Shown here piece by piece: positions 8,601-17,333 of a stretch of 51,969 nucleotides of DNA; positions within the stretch are counted from its first letter, which is position 1; each line of letters starts with the position of its first letter. A program made the position numbers and the translations under genes. The DNA is from Promethearchaeia archaeon (GTDB lineage: Archaea > Asgardarchaeota > Lokiarchaeia > Sigyniarchaeales > SOKP01), in NCBI GenBank assembly GCA_029856155.1, contig JAHQWL010000027.1, forward strand, positions 1 through 51,969, given 5' to 3'. The notes beneath the pieces are model-generated. The model made no database searches, was not told the origin of the DNA, and saw only the letters and a list, made by a program, of their open reading frames with translations.

Positions 8601-10664
8601 ATGAAAAATTTAAATACAAAAACGATAATGGTCATTACAATTGTCCTTACTTCAGTTTTCGCAATGCCTATGGTAGCTATGGGACAGGAAAAAGATTATG
8701 ATGACGCTTTTAATTTCAACCAACTTGATGTAGGTATTTTCCAAGGTTTTTTGGGGGGTTTTGGGGGAATATTTAGCAATAACTTAGGTTATGCAGGGGG
8801 TATCCTTGGAACTATTTTTGAAACTTTATTGCAGCAAGGATTAGATCTTGATTCTTATCAGATATTAGATAATGTGTATGTTTTAAATGCAACTACGACT
8901 AGCACAATATCAGATGAGAAAACATTTACACCTGAAAATAATAAAGAATATTATCTTCTTCCTAATGAGTATGAAGTTCCAGAAGATCAAGGATTTGCAT
9001 ATTGTGAAATTACGAAATCTGGAAGCTATGTATACGATCTAGAAGTAGGCGCAGCAGTAACCCTTATTATATGGGATAGCGACAAATCTTTTATTAATGC
9101 TATAACTAGATTACTCGGTGTTGTCAGAAGGATTATAGGACTACAATCTTTGGGAAGACAAATAACTCTAGATCTTATTCGGGAAGGAATTAGCGCAATT
9201 ACATGGTTTTTAATTCATATAAATGATATATTCACTGGAGACGAATTATTTGTACTAAATCCTATCACATGGCAGAAATTAAACATCACTCCATTAATTA
9301 CTTATGATATTGATAAAGATTGGTACTATTCTGGTCCTGATTATAAAATCGGTGGTGAAGATGATTCTCGTGTAAATACCACAGTAAGAGCAGATTGGAA
9401 CAGTACCGCCCTAACAAGACAAGATAGTTACATGCAATGGTTATTGAGACCAACCGCACCAGGAGACTTAGCCGAAACTATTTGGACTCAATTTTCTTTT
9501 GATTTAATCCAGCTATGGATGAAAAATTTCGAACTCCATATTGATGTAGCTGAGATTCTTAATGCTGCAACAGGCGCTTCAGGATCTCCAGAACAAGCAA
9601 TTGCTAGTGCCTTTGGTGGATGTGATATTGAGTTCTATTTATTTACACATCATCTAGCGGGGGCTTTCTTGTACGATGATGCAAACGCAGATGAGCAAAT
9701 TTCTGCTAACTATGTAAATGTGACCAATAATCTCGGTGAAACAGTATTGGATGCCGCAGGTGATCCTATCCAAATCCCTGATCATTCTGAACTCACTCAT
9801 GGAATAATTTTAGGCACTGTTGGGAATTTTGATTTTAATACGCCTAAACCTAATGTAGGAGAAAAAAGCATTTCCTGGGGTATAACATTAAATAATGTTA
9901 ATGTATCGGCTGTACCCATGTTTGTTGATTTAGACTCATATTTAAAAGCCCCAGAGGAAGAACTTGCTTCTATTTACTTTGGTTTTACCTTTGAACCAAC
10001 AGTAGATGATGAATTAGGGGTTGCAAAAGGTGTGGTTAAATTAGATCAAGAATTTGCTCCTTGGAACGACGGAAATGGGCCTAACTCTATTATCCTAGGA
10101 TTAGATTTGGCAATTATTTATGTATCAACTGTGTTGCATTTCCATCTAAATGTGGCTTTGGAAGGAGAACCAGATAAACCAGAAGAGATTTTGGATCCAA
10201 CCGAAGATTATTATGCAGAAAGTCATGAAGTAAAAGTAGGAAATTATATTGGCCGACACACAAGCCAAAAGTTAGATTTTGTCGATATTGCAGGGCTCTA
10301 TTATCAACTTGGGACGGATAAATCAACAGCACCTCAATATAATGCAAGTACAAGTATTTTACCGCTTGAGTTATGGAGATGGGAAATGGAGAGACATGAC
10401 ACATTTGAATTAGGAGATGGTACCGAATCACAAACCTTTGCTTCAGATATAAGGATTTCAACAGAATTCAATGTAATGGTATATGCTGTCTGTTATCCTG
10501 AATTTAACGGAACTGGTTTAGGTATTTTCCACGATCCTACCTTCTCAGTTTACATGGTGTTCGAAAGTGAAGGATTCTGGGCTTTAATTGTTTTGATTGC
10601 TGGAGTTGGATTAGTTGGCGTTGCAACCATATTAATCAAGCGAAGAAAGGATCAAAGATTTTAA
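8601..10664 (+). CDS. Large secreted, membrane-anchored surface protein
   Basis: About 687 residues from ATG 8601 (GTG 8592 would add three). It has an N-terminal signal peptide (Lys-rich start, hydrophobic core IMVITIVLTSVFAMPMVAMG, then a charged mature start) and a single C-terminal membrane helix (about 658-678, ALIVLIAGVGLVGVATI) followed by KRRKDQRF, so most of the chain is outside the cell. A glycine-rich segment (GGFGGIFSNN...) follows the signal. Several N-x-S/T sequons (NAT, NVT, NVS, NAS, NGT) suggest N-glycosylation. The ectodomain is rich in Asp, Tyr and Trp and looks beta-rich, but I recognise no domain. It could be an S-layer-associated or substrate-binding surface protein. T-rich sequence follows the stop. 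Confidence 0.8.
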   Translation: MKNLNTKTIMVITIVLTSVFAMPMVAMGQEKDYDDAFNFNQLDVGIFQGFLGGFGGIFSNNLGYAGGILGTIFETLLQQGLDLDSYQILDNVYVLNATTTSTISDEKTFTPENNKEYYLLPNEYEVPEDQGFAYCEITKSGSYVYDLEVGAAVTLIIWDSDKSFINAITRLLGVVRRIIGLQSLGRQITLDLIREGISAITWFLIHINDIFTGDELFVLNPITWQKLNITPLITYDIDKDWYYSGPDYKIGGEDDSRVNTTVRADWNSTALTRQDSYMQWLLRPTAPGDLAETIWTQFSFDLIQLWMKNFELHIDVAEILNAATGASGSPEQAIASAFGGCDIEFYLFTHHLAGAFLYDDANADEQISANYVNVTNNLGETVLDAAGDPIQIPDHSELTHGIILGTVGNFDFNTPKPNVGEKSISWGITLNNVNVSAVPMFVDLDSYLKAPEEELASIYFGFTFEPTVDDELGVAKGVVKLDQEFAPWNDGNGPNSIILGLDLAIIYVSTVLHFHLNVALEGEPDKPEEILDPTEDYYAESHEVKVGNYIGRHTSQKLDFVDIAGLYYQLGTDKSTAPQYNASTSILPLELWRWEMERHDTFELGDGTESQTFASDIRISTEFNVMVYAVCYPEFNGTGLGIFHDPTFSVYMVFESEGFWALIVLIAGVGLVGVATILIKRRKDQRF

Positions 10665-10672
10665 AATTATAT

Positions 10673-10700
10673 CATTTTTTCATTTTTTTTTCTTTTTTTA
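10673..10700 (+). terminator. Oligo-T terminator after the surface protein gene
   Basis: Three T runs of 6, 9 and 7 bases, separated only by single C residues or CA, lie within 40 bases of the stop at 10664. This is the archaeal U-tract type of terminator. Confidence 0.6.
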
Positions 10701-10845
10701 AATTTTCTGGAATTTTGTATAGATTGTGACGAATTTTAAATTGAACTATTATTTTTTCATTCATTTGGATGGTAAAAAGTTTTAAATTTTTACAAATGTA
10801 AATGATATAAAGATCAATAATTATTTTAAATTCCGTGAGTAAAAG

Positions 10846-12633
10846 ATGGCATTAAAAATGCAAGAACCCTTTAATGTTAACGAAAATAAACGATGGTTTA
10901 AGAGATGGTGGCCAAAAGGCGTTCCATTTAACACAATTTTTGAAGAGAAAACGCTAAATGAGTTATTGGATGAACAAATTGAAAAATATTCAAAAGAAAA
11001 CTTTATTTGGTTTTTAGATACTTGGATTACCTATAAACAATTTCAAAATTATGTAAAGTCATTTGCTACTGCTTTAGCTAATTTAGGAATTAAAAAGGGT
11101 GATGTTATAGCGTTATTTATGCCTAATTGCCCTCAATATATCGTTGCGTATTATGCCATTACTAGAATTGGTGCAATTGCTAGTGGAATTAATCCTACTT
11201 ATCTACCAATGGAAGTTCTCCATCAATTTGATATAATTAAGCCCAAAATGCTTATTGTTTTAGATGCTTCATATGAATCCTCAATAAAACCAATAATTCA
11301 AGATTCAACAATAGAAATTGTTGTGTATACTAATCTTGCAGATTTAACAGAATTTGGAGGTATAAAAAAAGCTATAGGTAAATTTGTAAAAAAAATTCCT
11401 ACTGGTAAAGTAGATTTCTTAGGTGCACTTAAATATAATGAACTCATAAAAACGAAACCAAGCGTTTCAAAAGTTAATATTGATGTAAAAGAACATCCTG
11501 CAACATATATTATGACTGGGGGAACAACAGGTTTACCAAAAGCAGCAGTATTAACTCATTTTAATGTCGTCTCAAACACTAAGCAATGTAAATTATGGTT
11601 AGGAGGAGAAAGACCAGGAATTGGGAATATCGGTACGCTTCCATTATTCCATAGTTTTGCCCATACTATAGTTATGAATACAACTTTAGCGATAGGAGGT
11701 TGGATAATGCTTTTTCCAACACCTCCTTCTCAAGCTGTACTATGTGAACAAATCGAGAAATTGCCTTGTAAAGAAGGATTAATCTATGCGGGTACTGAAA
11801 TATTATTTAAAAAACTCGCAGAACTTAAAAATCTTAAAAGAAGATTTCCTAGAGTACTGGGAAAGTTGATCTTATGTATTTCAAGCGCGGGTCCATTGCA
11901 CGAACCAGTTCGAGATGCTTTTGTTGAAAATACAGGAGGGCGAATTGTAGAAGGATATGGTCTATCAGAAGCGAGTCCTGCTGTAAGTGCAGGAAATTTG
12001 TTTGGAGAAAGCCCTATTGGAAGTATAGGAATGCCATTTACGGGAACAGAATGGGGGATTTGGGATATTAATAATTTTAAAAAGGATCCAATATGCACAG
12101 GAAATCCTGAAGACACAAATTTTGGTATTGAACATTCCGGTGAAATTTGTATATCTGGACCTCAAGTAATGTCAAAATACCTTGATAAACCTGAAGAAAC
12201 AAGTGAAACAATATTTGAATATAAGGGAAAATTATGGCTTTTAACTGGAGATATAGGGTTTATGAATGAAGATGGAACAATAGAAATTAGAGATAGAAAA
12301 AAACTACTTATTAAATATAAAGGATATTCCGTTTTCCCTAAAGAGGTTGAAGAGTTATTGATGAAACACCCAGATATTATAGAAGTAGCTGTTGCTGGTC
12401 TTCCTGATGAGGAGTATGGAGAAATAATAAAAGCGTGGGTTGCAATCAAAGAGGATTGTAATTGTTCACCTCAGAAAATAAAGGAATGGGCGAAAAAAAA
12501 CATGGCACATTATAAAGTACCACACAAAGTAGCAATTATTGGTGAACTACCGAAAAATTTAATTGGAAAAGTCCAAAGAAGAACATTACAAGAAGCTGAT
12601 CCTATATGGAAAGAGAAATATGGAAACGCTTAA
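10846..12633 (+). CDS. Acyl-CoA synthetase (AMP-forming, FadD-like)
   Basis: A 595-residue adenylate-forming enzyme that activates a carboxylic acid, probably a fatty acid, to its CoA thioester via an acyl-AMP. Motifs are the P-loop-like MTGGTTGLPKAAVLTH (about 223-238), EGYGLSEASP in the middle, and the C-terminal hinge region with LLTGDIG...DRKKLLIKYKGYSVFPKEVEE; the catalytic lysine lies in PKNLIGKVQR near the end. Length and motif order match long-chain acyl-CoA synthetases; the exact chain length cannot be read. It stands alone on its strand. An enoyl-CoA hydratase 30 kb away could act in the same fatty-acid pathway. A hairpin follows the stop. Confidence 0.93.
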   Translation: MALKMQEPFNVNENKRWFKRWWPKGVPFNTIFEEKTLNELLDEQIEKYSKENFIWFLDTWITYKQFQNYVKSFATALANLGIKKGDVIALFMPNCPQYIVAYYAITRIGAIASGINPTYLPMEVLHQFDIIKPKMLIVLDASYESSIKPIIQDSTIEIVVYTNLADLTEFGGIKKAIGKFVKKIPTGKVDFLGALKYNELIKTKPSVSKVNIDVKEHPATYIMTGGTTGLPKAAVLTHFNVVSNTKQCKLWLGGERPGIGNIGTLPLFHSFAHTIVMNTTLAIGGWIMLFPTPPSQAVLCEQIEKLPCKEGLIYAGTEILFKKLAELKNLKRRFPRVLGKLILCISSAGPLHEPVRDAFVENTGGRIVEGYGLSEASPAVSAGNLFGESPIGSIGMPFTGTEWGIWDINNFKKDPICTGNPEDTNFGIEHSGEICISGPQVMSKYLDKPEETSETIFEYKGKLWLLTGDIGFMNEDGTIEIRDRKKLLIKYKGYSVFPKEVEELLMKHPDIIEVAVAGLPDEEYGEIIKAWVAIKEDCNCSPQKIKEWAKKNMAHYKVPHKVAIIGELPKNLIGKVQRRTLQEADPIWKEKYGNA

Positions 12634-12644
12634 TATTTTTTATA

Positions 12645-12666
12645 GATAATTGTTAAAAGAATTATC
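12645..12666 (+). terminator. Hairpin downstream of acyl-CoA synthetase
   Basis: GATAATT (12645-12651) and AATTATC (12660-12666) form a perfect 7-bp stem with an 8-base loop, 11 bases after the stop, followed by T-rich sequence. It is a plausible terminator or 3'-end stabiliser. Confidence 0.4.
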
Positions 12667-12913
12667 CAATTCTATATTTTATTATTCTCTATTTTTAAAT
12701 ACATAAACTTAACTAATTAATTTAAAAAGAATTATATTAAAAAGTAAAAAATATAATGTTTCAATATATTTCAAAATATTACAGTAATTGATAGAAAGAT
12801 AAATAAAGCTAAATATTCTAGGATAGTAGAATACAAATTTTTATTAAGACATTAAGGATTTTTTAATAATAATACTAGATAATAATTAATACAATTCAAA
12901 GAGTATTTCAATA

Positions 12914-13849
12914 TTGTCTGAAAAAGCAGAAATAGAAAAGTTATTAATAGAAAGCGCGAAATTAGAAGCAACGCAAATTACGGATTCTAAACTTAAGCGT
13001 TTAGATAAGGTTATTCAAGATTTCGCACCAGAAATAGCTTTTTTATATCAAATAAGAGAAGATGAATCAGAAGAACAACAGATAAAGACTGGACGCCTTC
13101 ATGAAAATCGGATCTTAGGGATTCTATTAAAATTTTATTTGGTAGGAAAGAAAAAAATTACAACTGGCGAAGTCGAGGAAGAATATAAACGTTATTTTAA
13201 AGATATTGCTCGTTCTACAATCTCTACTTATTTAAATATGCTAAAAAAGGAGTCTACTTTATATAAAAAACGAGATGGGAGAATTGTATATTATATTTTC
13301 TATGAAGATCCACCAGTAGGAATCAAACCGTTTTGGTTTACTCGAATCTTTTGTATAGTTCCAGCTTATTTTGATAGAGCGATAAACTTTTCTAAGTTAT
13401 ATATTAATGCTGAAAAGTATGTACACCAATACATAAGCGATTATGGCAGTGGAGATAAAGAGATTTTAATTCGAAATTCTAAATTCCTTATAGGGTTAAT
13501 TATAATAAAAATATTTCAATATCGAAGCTCAAAATGCGTACTTTGTCAATTTAGTAAGAGAGAAATTTATAGTAAATTAGAAGAAATAATTGGTGTAGCA
13601 GTTAAAGACAGATCAGACGTATTACCAGAAGAGTTAGTTGAAAATTTGATTGAAAATTTCGCAGAAATACCAATGTTTAACGGGATCAATATTAAAAATG
13701 ATGATTTTGAGAAGAATATCGCTAAGGAAATAGTAAAGTGCGCTGATGTTTACAAAAAAGACCTTGACTTTCAAATTATGGTATCACTTAGAAGAAAGGA
13801 TTTAAGATTAAAGCAGAAATTGACATTAGAAGAACAAAGCAAAGAATGA
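12914..13849 (+). CDS. Winged-helix domain protein with C-terminal helical region
   Basis: A 311-residue soluble protein starting at TTG 12914 (no nearby ATG). Residues ~60-140 look like a winged helix: a helix (ENRILGILLKFYLVGKK), a second helix (ITTGEVEEEYKRYF), a recognition-like helix (ARSTISTYLNMLKKES) and a wing (LYKKRDGRIVYYIFYE). This suggests a DNA-binding regulator. The rest (~150-300) is helical, with a CVLC pair (about 206-209) and an acidic middle. Family and target are not recognised. It is preceded by a 280-base AT-rich gap and followed convergently by a GTPase gene. Confidence 0.7.
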   Translation: MSEKAEIEKLLIESAKLEATQITDSKLKRLDKVIQDFAPEIAFLYQIREDESEEQQIKTGRLHENRILGILLKFYLVGKKKITTGEVEEEYKRYFKDIARSTISTYLNMLKKESTLYKKRDGRIVYYIFYEDPPVGIKPFWFTRIFCIVPAYFDRAINFSKLYINAEKYVHQYISDYGSGDKEILIRNSKFLIGLIIIKIFQYRSSKCVLCQFSKREIYSKLEEIIGVAVKDRSDVLPEELVENLIENFAEIPMFNGINIKNDDFEKNIAKEIVKCADVYKKDLDFQIMVSLRRKDLRLKQKLTLEEQSKE

Positions 13850-13937
13850 AAAAAGGAAATTAGGTTTTGAAATACTCTAATTTTATTTAAGAATAAGTAT
13901 AAAATTTTAAATTTAAGGAAATGTCTCACATTTTCTT

Positions 13938-14468
13938 CTAAACCAAATTAGAGTTTTGCATCATTAATCGAGATAGAGCCTCAAATGTTTCTTCTACATT
14001 CTCGCCCGTCTTCGCACTACATTCTATAAACCCATCTACGCTCCTAGATCTAGCAATATTAATGCCCTCATCTCCAGAAACCTCGCGATCATCAATCAGA
14101 TCTGCTTTTCCACCTACTGCTATTATAGGAAATTGTTCTTCAACCCTAAGTTCTCTTCTTATTACCATTAACCAATCATCTATATGTGCCAATGAACTAT
14201 AATTCGTAACATCATACATAAATAGGGCTCCATTAGCTCCTCTTACATAGGTAGGTAATAAAAATCGAAATCGTTCTTCGCCGCCAAAATCCCAAATTTG
14301 GAGTTTAATCTTTTTTCCATTGATTTCTAGGCTTTTAACTTCAAAATCTACTCCTATAGTCATCTTTGAATCGGATTTAAACAAATTGGTTAAAAATCTT
14401 TGAGTTAAAGTAGTTTTACCACAACCGGCATCTCCAAAAATTACGATTTTATATGTTGCATCATACAT
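13938..14468 (-). CDS. Rab-like small GTPase with altered G3/G4 motifs
   Basis: A 176-residue Ras-superfamily GTPase. G1 is GDAGCGKT (12-19). The switch I region TIGVDFEVKS is strikingly like Rab proteins. G3 is DFGGEE (60-65) instead of DTAGQE, so the catalytic glutamine position is Glu. G4 is GGKAD (119-123), with Gly where the guanine-contacting Asn of NKxD is expected. G5 is CSAK (150-153). These changes predict slow hydrolysis and altered nucleotide affinity, an inference from Ras family knowledge. There is no C-terminal cysteine, so lipid anchoring of the eukaryotic Rab type is not possible. It stands alone, convergent with the winged-helix gene, with a 286-base AT-rich region upstream. 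Confidence 0.9.
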   Translation of the reverse strand: MYDATYKIVIFGDAGCGKTTLTQRFLTNLFKSDSKMTIGVDFEVKSLEINGKKIKLQIWDFGGEERFRFLLPTYVRGANGALFMYDVTNYSSLAHIDDWLMVIRRELRVEEQFPIIAVGGKADLIDDREVSGDEGINIARSRSVDGFIECSAKTGENVEETFEALSRLMMQNSNLV

Positions 14469-14754
14469 TAGCTAAAATACCTCAATTTACTGAAATGTTT
14501 TATAATTGGATATGCCTTTTTGTAATTTTGTTATATTAAAACTGATTCCTTGTTTTTTTGATTTAATCACTATTAAGATTTCTATATTAAATATCTTTTT
14601 TTTATTATTTAAAATAATTTGAAGTGATATATTAAAAAGATTATAATATTAGTTTAAAATTTTATGTCATTATAATTTATAGATTTGTCATTTAAAATAA
14701 TGTATTTATCCATGATTAATATCTTTATTCTTATTTGATTAATTTACATCTATC

Positions 14755-16059
14755 ATGGTAAGAAAACTAGAATGGTCAAAATATTTTAAAATTGAATCGC
14801 ATAAGATTGATGCTTTTATTAACCATTTTGGAGCAAAAAAAACTTATGCAATGGGATTAATGCCTATAAGAGGACCAAAAGGTTTTAGAAAGTTAGACTA
14901 TGAATTCGTAGAAAAGGATTTAAATGTCGCTGAAATCATGAATAAACTTGAAAGGGCACATTTTAATACTCTTGGAATTGTAATTAAAGATACAGATGGA
15001 GCTTGTACTTGGGATACAAATGTGGGCTGGAACCCAACAGATCGAGACATCTTGGGAGAATTTTGTGATGCTGGAAAGGAAAGTGACATTAAAATAAATG
15101 TGTCATTCACAAGTATGAATGATGCCTACCAAGGGTATTTACACCCAGAAAGAGTAAGTGTTCATGGAAAAAGTGGAGAAAAGCATGGGATTAAATACAA
15201 AGAGGGGGAAATTTCGACACATATTGAAGGTGAAATGAGAATTGATTTACCTGAAGGGATTTCTTTTAAGGATTATCAGAAAAAAATACCTTTTTTAACC
15301 GAACAAATTGATGAAAAAGCTGGTAAATCTCGAGATACACGAAGTAAAGGATATATTCCTTTAACAAGCTTTATGTGTCCTAATAGTGAGCATCAAAACT
15401 ACTTATTAGCCCTTGCTGAAGAAGTTGTAAAAGATTATTCCATTAAGGGTTTCTTTGCTGATTATATTAGATATGACGGAGCATTTACAGATTTGTGCAC
15501 TTGTCACCGTTGTATACAAAAATTCAGAGATAAATATGGAAATAAACCAAAATTGTTAAAGAGTAATGATTGGTATGATTTTAAGGCTGATACTATAGCA
15601 CATTACGCTCAAAAGCTCCATAATACTATAAAATCGATAAATAAAAATTGTGTTTCTGGCTGGTTCTGTCTTCCAGGACCTAAAAAACTATTCTCAAGAA
15701 AAAGATTGGGACAAGATTGGACTAAATTATCTTCAATTCTGGATATTGTTTCACCTATGGAATATCCTTATTTGATGGGCACAAGAGATGATGGGTGGTA
15801 TTGGGGTAAGGTTGCTGATTTATTCTATTGGTATTTTATTAGAAACATGAAAAAAAGAGCTAAGGAGTTCAAAGCTCCAGTTCTGTCTGTCACAAATTCG
15901 GTAGAGTGTAATGTTAAAGAAATGCTAAAACAAATGAGAGGTTTTGATTTTGGGTTAGGAATTGCGGTATTTAAATACTACGGGACTTCAGACCAACAAT
16001 GGGAAGCTTTAAGGAAATATGCTGAAGAAGAGATTGGATTAGAAAATTTGAAGTTTTGA
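14755..16059 (+). CDS. TIM-barrel glycosidase-like protein, unknown substrate
   Basis: A 434-residue soluble protein without a signal peptide. The central motif GFFADYIRYDG (232-242) followed by CTCHRC (248-253) and a helix (IQKFRDKYG) resembles the strand-4 region of glycoside-hydrolase-like TIM barrels, where D-x-IRY sequences precede a cysteine-rich segment. A later SPMEYPYLMG segment fits a downstream barrel strand. I infer a cytosolic carbohydrate-active or related hydrolase; the catalytic acid pair cannot be assigned with confidence. ATG 14755 follows a 286-base AT-rich upstream region. It is convergent with the Lin0512-type gene (12 bp between ends). Confidence 0.65.
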   Translation: MVRKLEWSKYFKIESHKIDAFINHFGAKKTYAMGLMPIRGPKGFRKLDYEFVEKDLNVAEIMNKLERAHFNTLGIVIKDTDGACTWDTNVGWNPTDRDILGEFCDAGKESDIKINVSFTSMNDAYQGYLHPERVSVHGKSGEKHGIKYKEGEISTHIEGEMRIDLPEGISFKDYQKKIPFLTEQIDEKAGKSRDTRSKGYIPLTSFMCPNSEHQNYLLALAEEVVKDYSIKGFFADYIRYDGAFTDLCTCHRCIQKFRDKYGNKPKLLKSNDWYDFKADTIAHYAQKLHNTIKSINKNCVSGWFCLPGPKKLFSRKRLGQDWTKLSSILDIVSPMEYPYLMGTRDDGWYWGKVADLFYWYFIRNMKKRAKEFKAPVLSVTNSVECNVKEMLKQMRGFDFGLGIAVFKYYGTSDQQWEALRKYAEEEIGLENLKF

Positions 16060-16071
16060 CAATGGTATTGA

Positions 16072-16455
16072 TTATTTATCCTTGATTGAGACATTTACAG
16101 CCGCATTACATACAATAATCTTATCTGAAGTATCTCCTAATTCTTTAATCATAATTCCTTGTGCTATTAATCCTCCTTTTACAACTTCTAAAGTTTTTTC
16201 GCCGAAAGGTATTGCTTTTAAAATTTTGTTCTCAGTAATATTTTCTGGGTATGGTGCTCCAATTTTTACATGAACCTTCATTCTTGATAAATCATTTGGT
16301 TTTTTTAGGCCACATATCTCACTTAAACCAATTAAACAATTATTAGAAATTGCGTTTTTAATTGCTTTTATAGAAGCATTGGTGCAATCATTATTATGCC
16401 CATGCTGGTCAATTCCCATGCCTATTTGATTTATAAAACTCTTTTCTTTATTCAT
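16072..16455 (-). CDS. Lin0512-family protein
   Basis: A 127-residue protein matching the small conserved Lin0512 family. The family-like landmarks are IGMGIDQHGHNNDCTNASIK near the start, a middle KVHVKIGAPYPENI strand, then EVVKGGLIAQGI and the terminal IIVCNAAVNVSI strand. The family is widespread in bacteria and archaea and has no established biochemical role. Repeated strand and helix elements suggest a small alpha/beta fold. The ATG at 16455 is used. It is convergent with the TIM-barrel gene; the divergent neighbour is a DUF998-like membrane protein. Confidence 0.8.
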   Translation of the reverse strand: MNKEKSFINQIGMGIDQHGHNNDCTNASIKAIKNAISNNCLIGLSEICGLKKPNDLSRMKVHVKIGAPYPENITENKILKAIPFGEKTLEVVKGGLIAQGIMIKELGDTSDKIIVCNAAVNVSIKDK

Positions 16456-16565
16456 TCTTGCATCAATTCTAAGAGATAATTAAAAATTAAACTATTATAA
16501 AGTATTAAAGATCAAATATTATTAATAAAAATACAATGAAAAATTAAAAGAAATTGGTTAAGATT

Positions 16566-17237
16566 ATGAATCTAAAATTACCAAATAAGAGGGTGTATCT
16601 TCTCGCCTTTTCAGGGATTATTTTTTACATTGTACTTATTGCTATAGCCATGTTTACTTATCCTGGTGGTATAAGGGATAACACATCAATCGTTGGATAT
16701 TCATTTTGGGGGAATACTTTCAGTGATTTAGGAAGGGTAACAGCTTGGAATGGTGAACCTAATCCAATCTCCATGATATTCTTTTCATTCGCTTATGGTA
16801 TACATGCCATTACCATGATTTTATTTTATCTGGTGATTATGGATATATTTAAAGGATCAAAATTAGAAAGTAAAACTAGCAAAATCGGCTCTTATTTTGG
16901 GGTGTTATCTTCAATAGCTATAATTGGAATTATATTTACGCCTGCTGATATTTTTTATGTACATCATTGGATCTTTGTTTATATTGGATATCCATCTCTC
17001 TTTCTAATGGGAATTTCATATTCGATAACATTATTCTTAAGTGACAAATTTTCTAAGAATTTAGGATGTATTTTTACTATGTTTTTTTTTATATTCTTTG
17101 TAACTCTATTAGTAGGGTTAATCGGAGTATCTGCTAGTCGTAGTATAATGGTAATAGGACAAAAAATTATGAGGATTGCTTTGCTAATCGATTTAAGCAT
17201 TTTAATCTATGGAGTCTGGAAATTAGAAGAAAAATAA
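16566..17237 (+). CDS. DUF998-like six-TM membrane protein
   Basis: A 223-residue protein from ATG 16566 (TTG 16554 adds four residues). About six membrane helices. After helix 1 comes an external loop with TYPGG and YSFWGNTFSDLGR, the pattern of the DUF998 family (hydrophobic helix, then YS...N..SDLG before helix 2). The function of that family is unknown. The C-terminal end is short and charged. It lies between the Lin0512 gene, divergent, and the reductive-dehalogenase-like gene on the same strand 96 bp downstream, but no functional link is visible. Confidence 0.75.
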   Translation: MNLKLPNKRVYLLAFSGIIFYIVLIAIAMFTYPGGIRDNTSIVGYSFWGNTFSDLGRVTAWNGEPNPISMIFFSFAYGIHAITMILFYLVIMDIFKGSKLESKTSKIGSYFGVLSSIAIIGIIFTPADIFYVHHWIFVYIGYPSLFLMGISYSITLFLSDKFSKNLGCIFTMFFFIFFVTLLVGLIGVSASRSIMVIGQKIMRIALLIDLSILIYGVWKLEEK

Positions 17238-17333
17238 TAAAGAATCTTAAAAATTAAATTATTTTACTTATTTTTTACTTTAGTTTACATTAATTATACA
17301 CATCAATTAATAGTATAAAGGTGCAATAAGAAA

